DNA from: Chondrus crispus
Taxonomy: Eukaryota; Rhodophyta; Florideophyceae; Gigartinales; Gigartinaceae
NCBI RefSeq assembly: GCF_000350225.1
Contig: NW_005178726.1
Span: 145,437 to 209,436 of the forward strand
Direction: 5' to 3'
DNA length: 64,000 nucleotides
The position numbers were made by a program, and so were the translations under genes. Position 1 is the first letter of the stretch. Every line of letters starts with the position of its first letter. The notes under the pieces were generated by a model, which was given only the letters and a program-made list of their open reading frames with translations, did not search any database and had not been told where the DNA came from. This document shows positions 41,287 through 50,227 of this stretch, piece by piece.

Positions 41287-42879
41287 ATGCCGTCAACCCT
41301 CGCCTTCATCGGCGGCCTCGCCCTCCCCCAAACTCGATTCCAACGGGCCCTCAATTGTGGCCGAAGACCAAGGCCCCCATTACGCGTCGCGCCCGCTGCC
41401 ACGCCTCGATGCTGCCTCCCCACGCGCAGCACGGACGCGCGCGGCTTCGTGCTTCCCGACGAGGGCGACGTCGTCTTATTTGCCGGCCGCTGGTCGCAAG
41501 AGGATGCGCTGGGCCTGGTCTCGGGCGTGCGCTTCATCGAGTCGCGCGGTTCGCACGTCGTTGACATCGTCGAGCTGCGCCGCATCTCGTCGGACCTCTT
41601 CGCCATCCCGAGCGCCAGGGCCCGGAGGAAAGGCCCCGCGCGCTGGATGGATGTGGCTGATGTTCGCGTCGCGTCAGACGCGGAATATGTCCCCACCCAG
41701 GACGCCTACAGAGTCACGGGTATGAACGACGGGTACGCACCAGTCGCCCCGTTGGATCCCGAGGCCCGGGAAAAGGCCGACCGGGAGTATGCCAAGCTCA
41801 AGCGGGAGCTTCTTGTGGAGACACAAGTCGTGGGTGTGGCTGGGACCGTGCTTGCTGCACTGGCGCTTGGCCCGCGTGTAGGTGGCGCGTTTGCGGCAGG
41901 TAGTCTGGCCTCGACCGTGTATTTGGCGATGCTGCAGGGTGGTGTGGATGCTGTCGGGAAAGAAGGGTTAGCGGCCAGGTTACTGGGTTTGAGATTTGCC
42001 GTACCAATCGTGCCGTTTCTTGCGTTGGCAGTTGTGAACGGTGGATTAAAAGGGGGAGTTGAGAATTTGCTAGGGAGCATTGGAAAGCAAGAAGCATTGG
42101 CGATTGTGATCGGGCTGCTGACGTATAAAGTCCCGCTGTTCACAAGAACGGGAAGCGAGTTTGTGGATGGGTTGGCAGATTTTGAGATGGGGAAGACGGG
42201 CATGGTTGGCACGGTTGCTGGGTTAGCCGCAAGGCGGATAAAAAAGAATAGGGATGGGGAACCGGGGGAGACGGAGGAGGGAGGGCAGGAAGCGAGGCCG
42301 GTAATTGTGTTTTCTGGTCCTTCGGGAGTTGGGAAGAGCACGCTGATGCACAGGTTGATGGATGAGTATCCAGGGAGGTTTGACTACAGTGTCTCTCATA
42401 CGACACGGGAGAAGCGGGAGGGGGAGGAAGACGGTGTGGACTACAACTTTGTGCAGACAGAGGATTTCGAGAAGATGATAGAAGAGGGTCAATTTGTTGA
42501 GTATGCCAGAGTGCATGGTAAGTACTACGGGACTTCGTATGATGCGGTTAATGCCGTATTGTCACTAGGGAACGCCTGCATCCTTGACCTTGATGTTCAA
42601 GGTGTGGACGCTCTCTGGAATAAGAGCGGGTTGGACTGGGACGCACGACTTGTTTGGATTGCCCCTCCATCGCTAGAGGCCCTGGAAGAGCGCTTGCTTC
42701 AACGAGGGACGGAAACATCTGAAACGCTGAAGATCAGACTTGACACGGCGACTCGCGAAATATCATACGCCGCCACGAACAGTGTTTTTGACTTCACCAT
42801 CATCAATGAGAACGAAGATGAAGCTTACGGCGAGCTGCGCGATTACATTAACAAGGAGCTACCCCTAGGTGAGACCTGA
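41287..42879 (+). CDS. CGL160/Atp1-like membrane domain fused to guanylate kinase, plastid-targeted
   Basis: 530 aa from the ATG at 41287; a TTG extension is disregarded. A plastid-type leader is followed by a soluble segment and a four-helix hydrophobic region (about 180-310). The first part, DPEAREKADREYAKLKREL then VVGVAGTVLAALAL and AAGSLASTVYLAML, resembles the Atp1/UncI-like domain of CGL160, an assembly factor of the plastid ATP synthase. The C-terminal ~195 residues are a complete guanylate kinase: P-loop GPSGVGKST, SHTTREKREGEEDGVDY, and ILDLDVQGVDAL. GuK phosphorylates GMP to GDP. Both domains are in one continuous frame. The fusion and its plastid location are inferred from sequence. 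Confidence 0.8.
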   Translation: MPSTLAFIGGLALPQTRFQRALNCGRRPRPPLRVAPAATPRCCLPTRSTDARGFVLPDEGDVVLFAGRWSQEDALGLVSGVRFIESRGSHVVDIVELRRISSDLFAIPSARARRKGPARWMDVADVRVASDAEYVPTQDAYRVTGMNDGYAPVAPLDPEAREKADREYAKLKRELLVETQVVGVAGTVLAALALGPRVGGAFAAGSLASTVYLAMLQGGVDAVGKEGLAARLLGLRFAVPIVPFLALAVVNGGLKGGVENLLGSIGKQEALAIVIGLLTYKVPLFTRTGSEFVDGLADFEMGKTGMVGTVAGLAARRIKKNRDGEPGETEEGGQEARPVIVFSGPSGVGKSTLMHRLMDEYPGRFDYSVSHTTREKREGEEDGVDYNFVQTEDFEKMIEEGQFVEYARVHGKYYGTSYDAVNAVLSLGNACILDLDVQGVDALWNKSGLDWDARLVWIAPPSLEALEERLLQRGTETSETLKIRLDTATREISYAATNSVFDFTIINENEDEAYGELRDYINKELPLGET

Positions 42880-42978
42880 TACCTGTAGTAGCTCCGTGAA
42901 AGTGGTGAGGGGAATAGGTTACGTACAGAGGGTAGCAATTAAGTTATAACACGGAAAAGGGGCCGGGTGTACTTTGAT

Positions 42979-43779
42979 TCAGAGGGTAACATTCGAAGAA
43001 CCAGTCACACTTGTCCCTTCATCAGTCCATGGTGTTTCTTCCACGAATGCAGCAAGACTCTGAAATGGAACTAGTCGCTCCACCCATTTCAAACCAGCTC
43101 GTCCGCTTGTTGATGGTAGAACCCACACGATCGCGTCTTCCAGTTTATCGAGACCCCAGTCCCTTCCGTATCCCGACCTTCCGTAATCTCCGTTCCATCC
43201 TGCCAACATCTTCTTTGCAACCATCTTCGACACGCAACAGATCACTTTTGGTGGTATACCCTGAGTTCCTGCCAGTATACGATCAGCAACGTCTTTCCGA
43301 AGACAATCGCCTTCTCCTCCATTGACCTTTGAAGCGTCGCTTCCACTAGTAACGAAGAGGTCTGCAAAGCCTACACCTACTCTTGGGGGAAGCTCAGTGA
43401 ATCGGTCTGGCTTGGCGAGATCTTTTGGCACGAGCCCCGATTCTTCCATCAGTCGCCAGAAGCGATTGGATTTGTGAGCGTAAGGTGCCGCTTCTCTCCA
43501 GCTCGTATCGGAAGGGTTGTGGCCTATAAAAATTACTCGAAGAGGATGACGATCGCCCAGGTAACGTGCAAAATCGCGAGAAGATCCGTCTGCGGCATCT
43601 TCGGCCTTGATTTGGGTAGCAGTTGACACAGGCTTCGCGATTCTCGTTCGCGTACTACGGAGGTTGTCGAAACGAAAAGGAGGGCGCGACATTGCTGCAA
43701 GCTGGTATGGGCTTATAGCACCAGCGGTAGACAACGGCGGCACGCAAAACGCAAGAGCCCCCCGTAGATGAGCAAGCAT
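42979..43779 (-). CDS. G/T(U)-mismatch uracil-DNA glycosylase (MUG/TDG-like)
   Basis: 266 aa from the ATG at 43779; an upstream TTG at 43812 is disregarded. Family motifs are LRVIFIGHNPSDTSW (active-site loop, usually GINPG), AHKSNRFWRLMEESG, a VGFADLF segment and the DNA-intercalating VLPSTSGRAG, close to the VLPNPSG of E. coli Mug. The enzyme removes U or T from G mismatches for base-excision repair. The ~60-residue N-terminal extension (MLAHLRGALAFCVPPLS) may target an organelle. The active-site NP-S variant lacks the Gly of GINPG, so activity may differ. Confidence 0.85.
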   Translation of the reverse strand: MLAHLRGALAFCVPPLSTAGAISPYQLAAMSRPPFRFDNLRSTRTRIAKPVSTATQIKAEDAADGSSRDFARYLGDRHPLRVIFIGHNPSDTSWREAAPYAHKSNRFWRLMEESGLVPKDLAKPDRFTELPPRVGVGFADLFVTSGSDASKVNGGEGDCLRKDVADRILAGTQGIPPKVICCVSKMVAKKMLAGWNGDYGRSGYGRDWGLDKLEDAIVWVLPSTSGRAGLKWVERLVPFQSLAAFVEETPWTDEGTSVTGSSNVTL

Positions 43780-44261
43780 AGAGCTCGGCCGAAGAAAAAG
43801 TGCGCGGGGCAAATCGCAAATCGACTATTTCAGGCTTGCAGGCACGCCTGTGGCTGCCTCACGAATCCCTGGTCTCCTTAAAGGCCCTTTCTCGACAAAT
43901 TGGACTCTTGGGTATCGGGGCCAATGCTTTTCGCAGTAGAAAACAAAGAAGAAGCAATAGCAGTCGTTGATGTCGTTGAGAGTTTCTGTCCAGTAGCCGC
44001 CAGTTAGGGACCGATGTACAACAGAAATGCTCCCTATTCGATTTTGAGTGCCTGCCTGCAAAAGCAAACTTCCCGTGTTGCCTTCAAAATAATGATGGGC
44101 TCACTGTGCTCATGAAAAGTAATTCACTCGGACCATGCCCTCGTAATACGAGTGCTGTACTGCACCAGCCACTGAAATCGACTTTTATTCGGCGTCGTCC
44201 CTCGCCACTGACCGGGTCTGTAATTTGTCTTTCGAGCCCGGAAGACCCGTGAGTCAGCATG
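43780..44261. other. Intergenic, no gene seen
   Basis: Upstream of MUG and downstream of the RING gene (both minus). No ORF with a recognisable domain. Confidence 0.45.
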
Positions 44262-45600
44262 CTACCACCTCGCCAATGGATTGCTACCATGTCGGTTTCG
44301 CCTTTGTGCATTCTTTCCCAGTCTATCGGGTGTAGCTGAGGGGCGTGGAACGCTGGAGACTCTCCGCTGCCAATCTCCGGGCTGTTGCGTGCTCGTGCCT
44401 CTCAAGAGGTTCCCCCTAATGGAATTTGATCCAGCACCTCGCGCAAATCTTGATAGCTCTGCAGTTGCTGTTGGTTTCGAAGACGTAAAACGAGGCGCGC
44501 TTCTTTGCGCCCGACTAGCGGCAACCACGGACGGCTGTGCGCGAGAGGCGCGCTTTGGAACGAGTGCGGGCGGTGGAATTCGACGAGAGCGTTTCAGCGT
44601 TAGAGCAGGTGGGGTTGGCCTACCTTCCCTTCTGCGCTTCGATTGCCTAACCGCTGCAGCGTTGAGAGAGCTAGCCACTGCCTGCCGGGTGTTGCCCCGC
44701 TCGATTTCTAGATGACGACGCGGCAGCTTCGCGATGGACCCTGGCTGGTCACGAGTTCGAACGCCGTGGAGGATATTTGTGAAACGACTTGGACTTGCCT
44801 GTTGGACGCCGTATTGGGTGGACTCGAGGGTAGAGTCTGGCATCGTGGGAGGATCGCCGTGTGATTGCCTTTGTCGAATGGGGTTGCGAAGAGAGTCGTT
44901 TGTGCGAGTTGCATCCACATGCGTGGACGAACCGCCGAGAACTGAAGATGACGGGCGGTGGGATGGCCGAGATGGTTGCAAGGTAGCAGCGAGGTGTGTA
45001 GGGTGACTCGTCTGGTTGAGGCGGGCGTTCTGCGCACGGAGAGCTGCAAGCTCAGTGCGCAATTTTCCATTTTCGGCTTCCTGGGCTCGGTTCTCTTGGC
45101 TTTGGGTGGCATTTGCGGCTTCGAGTTTATGGACGCGTTTGGCTAGAGCGTATGCGTTTTGCGCAAGAATGGAGAGATGTTTGTCGCGGAACTGTTGAGC
45201 ATTCGTTTGGTGTCGCAGAAGATTGAGGTGAAGGAATGAGAGAGAGCGGTCAGTGCGGGTAGTGATGTTTTTCCTGCTACAGAAGGGAGAGTATAGCAAA
45301 AGGAAAAGGACATACATTGAGGATCTCTGCCATCATGTTGAGTTCGCGTGGCAAGCGCTTGAAGACAAAAGAGCGCACTTTTTCATCGTACTTGGAGCCC
45401 TTGTTTTCGAGGATGCGGGCATTGCATTGATTAGAGCACTGCTCGCAACGTCCTGCATCGGTAGAAGGTGTGAGACGGGTGCACGACGGATTTTCAGCGC
45501 AGAAGAAATGGCCACACGAGGTGAAGAGGGCGGTAGCATCGGTGAGTGGGGTGCAACAGACACCGCAGTAAAAGGGCCAAGCGGGGGTGTCATCGGCCAT
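44262..45600 (-). CDS. RNF212/HEI10/Zip3-like RING and coiled-coil protein, 2 exons
   Basis: Predicted exons 45600-45316 and 45191-44262, 124-nt intron GTATGT...CAACAG; 404 aa. The RING at residues 12-55 (C12-x2-C15, C29-x-H31-x2-C34, C40?, C52-x2-C55) sits at the N-terminus. The splice gives MMAEILN-FRDKHLSILAQN, which aligns with the LEFQEKHRKRLL region of RNF212, followed by a coiled coil (LAKRVHKLEAANATQSQEN...LAALRAQNARL). The tail is Ser/Arg/Pro-rich. This is the layout of the SUMO/ubiquitin E3 ligases Zip3, HEI10 and RNF212 that mark meiotic crossover sites. The role in meiosis is inferred. Confidence 0.78.
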
Positions 45601-45955
45601 GGGTGAGGCGGATAGTCGGGGATAGAAGAAGTGGTGAAGGAGGCGGCAACGCGAAGTGCAAGAGACGAGAAGGAGGGCGTCCCTTCATCTCGCAGCGCTT
45701 CGGTTTTCTTGTGTGTAGGGAAGCGAAAGGCGCAGACAAGGATGAGTAATGCTCGTTTTTCGTTTCGAGGCGCTGAGTTCCCATTTCAGGTACAGTGCAC
45801 GAAGCTGTAATAAATACACCCATCTACAGCATCAATTATCGCGATTTCTTCGCTCTTTCCCGGGAATGTTCTTGCGTACCACCCCAACAGAACATGAGAA
45901 AGCCATCAGTGAAGATAATAAAATGCTTAGAAGTACAGTTCCGAAGTTATCTTTA
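45601..45955. other. Intergenic, no gene seen
   Basis: 5' flank of the RING gene up to the left end of the Tc1 element; no gene. Confidence 0.5.
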
Positions 45956-46071
45956 AAAAACCGCGCATAATTGGGATAGATACGCGAAATTCCATATAGT
46001 ACAGCAACTTCAACGCGCCAAAGTAGAAAGACAAAAGCTATAGCAACCATATCCCTAATGCTAGCCGCCTA

Positions 46072-46295
46072 TGATCAGTATACTGATCATGGATCTTTCA
46101 CCCAACAAAAGTTCGATACATATTTGAGCGTTAGTCACGAAACTCGGTTCAGGGGTAGAAGACCCCGATATCAACCATTTCCCAGAGTCTCAAGAGCCAA
46201 AAACTACTGGTTTGGAAGATAGAGGGCCTCTAATTTCGGGTTCTCAGCCAAGAAAAAAACACCCAAAATACCCCCCATGATCAGTATAGTGATCA
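46072..46295. repeat. Palindrome pair at the left end of the nested transposon
   Basis: TGATCAGTATACTGATCA at 46072-46089 and TGATCAGTATAGTGATCA at 46278-46295. The spacing is 206 bp, against 54 bp for the pair at the right end. Confidence 0.85.
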
Positions 46296-46361
46296 GCAGC
46301 AAGGTCCGAAAAAGGGCAAAATAGACCAACTGAAGCCCTTGAGGCCATTGTTTACTTATGC

Positions 46362-46868
46362 TCATGCACTTTGGCTTCTTTCACGGCGATAGCTCCGTCG
46401 AGAAGTACGTCGTGATTGCCGCGGGGTGCTGCTCCGCGGAGTGTCACTCTCAAGAATGCGCCTTCTAGTCCTCGGAGGCTCCAAAGAGCTACCCGAATCG
46501 GTCCGGGCTCGGCGATTTGGGGTCACATTTTGCGGAGCAGACCCATTTGCGTTTGCTCTGTTTCGAGATGGGGATGGGGCAGTACTAGTCCGCGTCACTA
46601 GTTCTGTGGCCGAATGCCACACTGACCAACAGCTTTTTCTTAAACCAGGGTACACCCTCATGCAAAGATGAACATCACAAAGATTGCATTTGTATGAAGA
46701 ACGATTTCCTCTCCAGCCCCCCGCGTTTTGTCCGCAAAGCGCGCAATACAAAGCTTTGGGCTGCTGTTTTGGCTCATGCCCTTGAACTGATAGTCTAAGA
46801 CGCACACCGTCAGGAGCATTAAAAAATATAAGTCTGTTGCTACGACGGTTTACGGCCAAGTTCTTTAA
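46362..46868 (-). CDS. PiggyBac-like zinc ribbon, in-frame continuation after TGA
   Basis: This ORF is in the same frame as the long ORF upstream: only the TGA at 46869-46871 separates them (TGA TTA AAG AAC TTG). Its translation carries a zinc-binding module: YCALCGQ...YKCNLCDVHLC...KSCWSVWH. The spacing resembles the C-terminal Cys-rich domain of PiggyBac transposases. The rest is a Ser/Arg/Pro-rich basic tail. It is either the lost C-terminus of a transposase broken by a nonsense mutation, or a product of stop-codon readthrough. Confidence 0.6.
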   Translation of the reverse strand, partial: LKNLAVNRRSNRLIFFNAPDGVRLRLSVQGHEPKQQPKALYCALCGQNAGGWRGNRSSYKCNLCDVHLCMRVYPGLRKSCWSVWHSATELVTRTSTAPSPSRNRANANGSAPQNVTPNRRARTDSGSSLEPPRTRRRILESDTPRSSTPRQSRRTSRRSYRRERSQSA

Positions 46869-49800
46869 TCACGTTGCATCTCCTGAAGTAGTTTCGCCTA
46901 GTTCTTGATCTTCGCTTTGGTCCCTACTGTCCTGAATGGTATCTGCGTACGAAAGCAGTTCAATAGCTACATCACGAATAAAATCAGCCATCGCCTGGAC
47001 CTTATTAAGCGCGTTTCTGTATGAGTCTAAAGATCGAAAGGAAGCTCTGTCTTCGAGAAGATCCCGTCTCTGAAAAATTCTCCAGGCTATAAATCCATTT
47101 ATGGCCAACGTCTTGATGGTCTGGGAAATCAACTTCTGCTCCCACCTAAAATGTGATGTTGATGAGCGTAACATTGCTCTTGCCTGCGTAGCACCATCTA
47201 CTCCTCCTTTTGTTTTAGAGTATAGGCTTTGAGAGGAATGCTTAAATAGCTTTAGGGGAGGGAAGGGACCCTTTTCTTTCACATATTCGTTGACAACGCG
47301 CCAAAAAGAGTGCCTTGACTTGAGTGTGGATAATAGTTCTGCATCTGCAAAGGTTGGAGGCACCACCTCTGCATCGTATAAATGTGCCCACGTCACGATA
47401 GAATCCGCTTTCGCCTGCAGCACCTCCTTAGAGGTCTCCGCAATTGTTTGTGAGCATTTGGCAACGACAGTGTAAAGAATACCCGTTTCTGCTGCGACAA
47501 CGTAAATGACAAATTGCACCCCAGTCACCAAGACTTGGTGAAGCAGCTGCCCTATGTGTTCTGCTGGAACAAACTGGCGAAACCTTTCGTCCCCAACGTC
47601 ACAGGTAACGATGTTATCAGTAGCCAACGTTAGAGCAGAGTCTACAGTTCCTGGTGCAACCCTAGTCTTAATCTCAACAGAAGCAAGATTTAAAACTTGT
47701 TCTCCAAAGGCGATGCCACTGTTTGCATCGTCAGACGCCCTCCACGCATCATTCCCCAGCTTATCTACATCAATGAGGGCCAAGGCGTCCGGGGAGCACG
47801 CCAACCAGTCCTTACCTTTAATCCCCAACATTCCACACTCATACACCACTTGCAAAAACGGCATCCGTTCTATTGCCTTGAGGACCGCCCCCTCATTTGC
47901 TGATCCTCTCATCATCGGTTCTGTGGATACCTTTGCACTAAACCACCCGTCACAAAAAAGCTTCAACCACTGCGCTGGCGTGCGTTCTTCCTCCTCCCTT
48001 TCAGTTTGCATTCCTAAACATGCTCGCACAAGTCCACTTTTCATCAGTATCTTTCCAGCGTTTGTACCCGTTATGCGAAACTGCCTGAGAACAAACCAGT
48101 CGGCGCATCTTTGCCCCACGGATAAGACAGTACACATCTTTAGGACCTCAGCTTCGACGAAGTCTTTCTGATCCTGCGGGGGCGACGGAGGACGCACAAC
48201 AGCTCCAAGATTGTCACGCTTATTAAACAAAACTTTGTTCAAAATGCAGCCTTTCGGTACCGCAATCCATGTTCTCAGATTGTCATTAATTAAAGTAGGT
48301 ACATTGTAAAGGAACCTGATGACTTTGGCAAACTTGTCGCTCCCATGCTCGCGAATGGCAATGGCAGTCATCTTGTCATTACCGACTGCACGGGAGCCGT
48401 CTCGTCTGACGCGTTTCGTCGCAAAAAAGCATGCCGGACCTAATTGAGGGGAGTCATCTACAATATAAGCCCGTCTCCTGTCATTGCGCATCGGGGGCAG
48501 TGCTGATGAGCTCCCCTGCCCCTCTTGTTCCCCAGAGACCTCTTGCACTTCATTTTCCCTGATGCCATTGTCGTTGTCACCATTTGTATGCGCGTCATTG
48601 CCATTTACGCTACCTGGTGCAATGTTGGCATTATTCATTCCTTCATCGTCGTCCTCGACATCATAACGAAGTGGATCAAGGAACGACTTACCGACGAACG
48701 GATGAGCTCGGAGAATGTGTTCCGGCATTATGAGCATGGAGCCTATCCCAGATTCCATCAGACATTTAAGAATAGATTCCTTCCCATAACCTTGATCGGC
48801 CGTTATAATAAAACCCCCAAGGGCCTGCTCTCCCCTTCCTTCCGTCAAAGTGCTCACTAGCTTTTGCACAGAATCAACTACTGTCTCACCTCTTCTTCTA
48901 AAACGTAGTGCCATGATGATTCTGAACAAGGCATCAGCAATAGCGTCTGCGGAATGTCCTTCTCGATCGGCTTTGTGCGAGCTTAAATTCTTCACTTGAT
49001 TATCTGCAGCTCTCGTACCATAAAGCTCGTCATCGAGAGTTGCAAGTAAATGCAAAGGAGTAAAAAATATCTTTCTTGTGTCTCTAAACGCCAATACCTC
49101 AAACTCGGAGAGACACTGTGTTTGGTCACGTTTTGATTGCCATGTAGAATCCCCCTGGTTACCACGGCCAGTAGCGGAGTATGCAAGAATGTTGCTCGCA
49201 ATGAATCGCACTCTGTCAAGAGAAGGACAGACGCTCCCGGTACCGCCTATTAGTGAGATAGTTTTCTGAAAACTGAAACCCGTGCAATGAGACAGTAGGA
49301 GTACAGAAACATAACAGTACATGTCGTCTAAACGAATGCGTTCTTCGTTAAGCTTCTCGAGGATGATATATTCGTTTAACCACGTCATGCACTGCGATAG
49401 CAGTGCGTTCATGAATAAAACAACGAAGCCGCATCTACCACGGGGAATCTCTCGAACCGTTCGCTGAACGTGCAACCTATCCATTGCGGACATTAGAAAC
49501 AGACGTGCCCTTTCACTTACAACCTTGTCGACGAACTCTTCCTGCAACATAACGGAACCCCAATCACCATTACACAAAGTCCATCCCCTGCTGGGGTCTT
49601 CTCTCCCCTGACCTTGACCAGAAGAATGGGAACGCCTTCCTCTCGGACGCCCCCTTGATCTTCCTCTCCCTCTTCCGCGTCTTGCGCCTGACCCACGACC
49701 GCTCCCACGTCGTCGATTGAAATCCGAACTACTGCCTCTCCCGCGACTGCCAGCGCCCTCTTCAAATGCCCCACCTGCAGTTGCTGTGCATTGCGTATCG

Positions 49801-50006
49801 TTTGCGCTAGCCCCTGGTATTGTGCCGGTGATCGGGGAAGCCGTTGTGGTCACAAGAACAGCGTCAGGAACTATGGAAGCCATCTCCATGAACCCAAGTG
49901 TTGGGAGAGACACAGGTTTGGATTGCCACCACCGATTTGAGAGCTTGAAAATCGGGTTGCTTCCACTCAGCGAGCTCAATGTAGTGACGAAGTCATTTAC
50001 ATGCAT
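46869..50006 (-). CDS. Transposon protein: RG-rich N-terminus, DDE-like region, YqaJ-type nuclease
   Basis: 1045 aa from the ATG at 50006. Residues 85-130 are Arg/Gly-rich. About 200-440 looks like a DDE transposase core, with candidate Asp at LDDELYG (325-326) and ITADQGYGK (Asp404), the latter like the second Asp of IS4/IS5-type enzymes; the third residue is not fixed. An acidic linker follows (450-515). About 625-850 is a YqaJ-type PD-(D/E)XK nuclease: W637, R641, GSANE (Glu705), CSPDA (Asp740) and VEIK (Glu778, Lys780). YqaJ domains are known from phage recombination exonucleases. Its zinc-ribbon C-terminus lies beyond the TGA. The superfamily is not assigned. Confidence 0.7.
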   Translation of the reverse strand: MHVNDFVTTLSSLSGSNPIFKLSNRWWQSKPVSLPTLGFMEMASIVPDAVLVTTTASPITGTIPGASANDTQCTATAGGAFEEGAGSRGRGSSSDFNRRRGSGRGSGARRGRGRGRSRGRPRGRRSHSSGQGQGREDPSRGWTLCNGDWGSVMLQEEFVDKVVSERARLFLMSAMDRLHVQRTVREIPRGRCGFVVLFMNALLSQCMTWLNEYIILEKLNEERIRLDDMYCYVSVLLLSHCTGFSFQKTISLIGGTGSVCPSLDRVRFIASNILAYSATGRGNQGDSTWQSKRDQTQCLSEFEVLAFRDTRKIFFTPLHLLATLDDELYGTRAADNQVKNLSSHKADREGHSADAIADALFRIIMALRFRRRGETVVDSVQKLVSTLTEGRGEQALGGFIITADQGYGKESILKCLMESGIGSMLIMPEHILRAHPFVGKSFLDPLRYDVEDDDEGMNNANIAPGSVNGNDAHTNGDNDNGIRENEVQEVSGEQEGQGSSSALPPMRNDRRRAYIVDDSPQLGPACFFATKRVRRDGSRAVGNDKMTAIAIREHGSDKFAKVIRFLYNVPTLINDNLRTWIAVPKGCILNKVLFNKRDNLGAVVRPPSPPQDQKDFVEAEVLKMCTVLSVGQRCADWFVLRQFRITGTNAGKILMKSGLVRACLGMQTEREEEERTPAQWLKLFCDGWFSAKVSTEPMMRGSANEGAVLKAIERMPFLQVVYECGMLGIKGKDWLACSPDALALIDVDKLGNDAWRASDDANSGIAFGEQVLNLASVEIKTRVAPGTVDSALTLATDNIVTCDVGDERFRQFVPAEHIGQLLHQVLVTGVQFVIYVVAAETGILYTVVAKCSQTIAETSKEVLQAKADSIVTWAHLYDAEVVPPTFADAELLSTLKSRHSFWRVVNEYVKEKGPFPPLKLFKHSSQSLYSKTKGGVDGATQARAMLRSSTSHFRWEQKLISQTIKTLAINGFIAWRIFQRRDLLEDRASFRSLDSYRNALNKVQAMADFIRDVAIELLSYADTIQDSRDQSEDQELGETTSGDAT

Positions 50007-50062
50007 AGGGATGCGATTGGTTCTTTATGGACGTTCTAAAATGCCCCTTAAAACGGGTCTCT

Positions 50063-50134
50063 TGATCAGTATACTGATCATGGGGCCGAAATCACAAAAT
50101 TGGCAAAAATGCCTCTTGATCAGTATACTGATCA
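50063..50134. repeat. Palindrome pair at the right end of the nested transposon
   Basis: Two identical TGATCAGTATACTGATCA copies at 50063-50080 and 50117-50134, both preceded by CT(C)TT and followed by TGG. Confidence 0.85.
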
Positions 50135-50227
50135 TGGCAGGCATTAGGGATATAAAACAGAGTAACACACCGTCTTCGTCCCCTTTATACATTTCAAGCT
50201 CCAATTTCAACTGTACCGAGGCTCAAA

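Larger units (their letters stand above)
46053..50149 (-). mobile_element. Nested 4.1-kb DNA transposon with CCC termini and ATAT duplication
   Basis: Ends begin CCCTAATGC (left 46053; right inverted, ending 50149). Each is flanked by ATAT (46049-46052 and 50150-50153), a 4-bp target duplication. Next to each terminus is the palindrome TGATCAGTATACTGATCA (46072-46089 and 50117-50134), with a further internal copy at each side (46278-46295, one mismatch; 50063-50080). CCC termini and a 4-bp duplication recall PiggyBac (which uses TTAA). The element codes for the long ORF at 46869-50006 and its in-frame continuation. Confidence 0.8.

Noticed and set aside
45277..45315. 42-nt intron ending at CTGTAGCAG in the RING gene
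   Set aside because: That join runs into a stop codon; the acceptor at 45192 keeps the frame and restores the family alignment.
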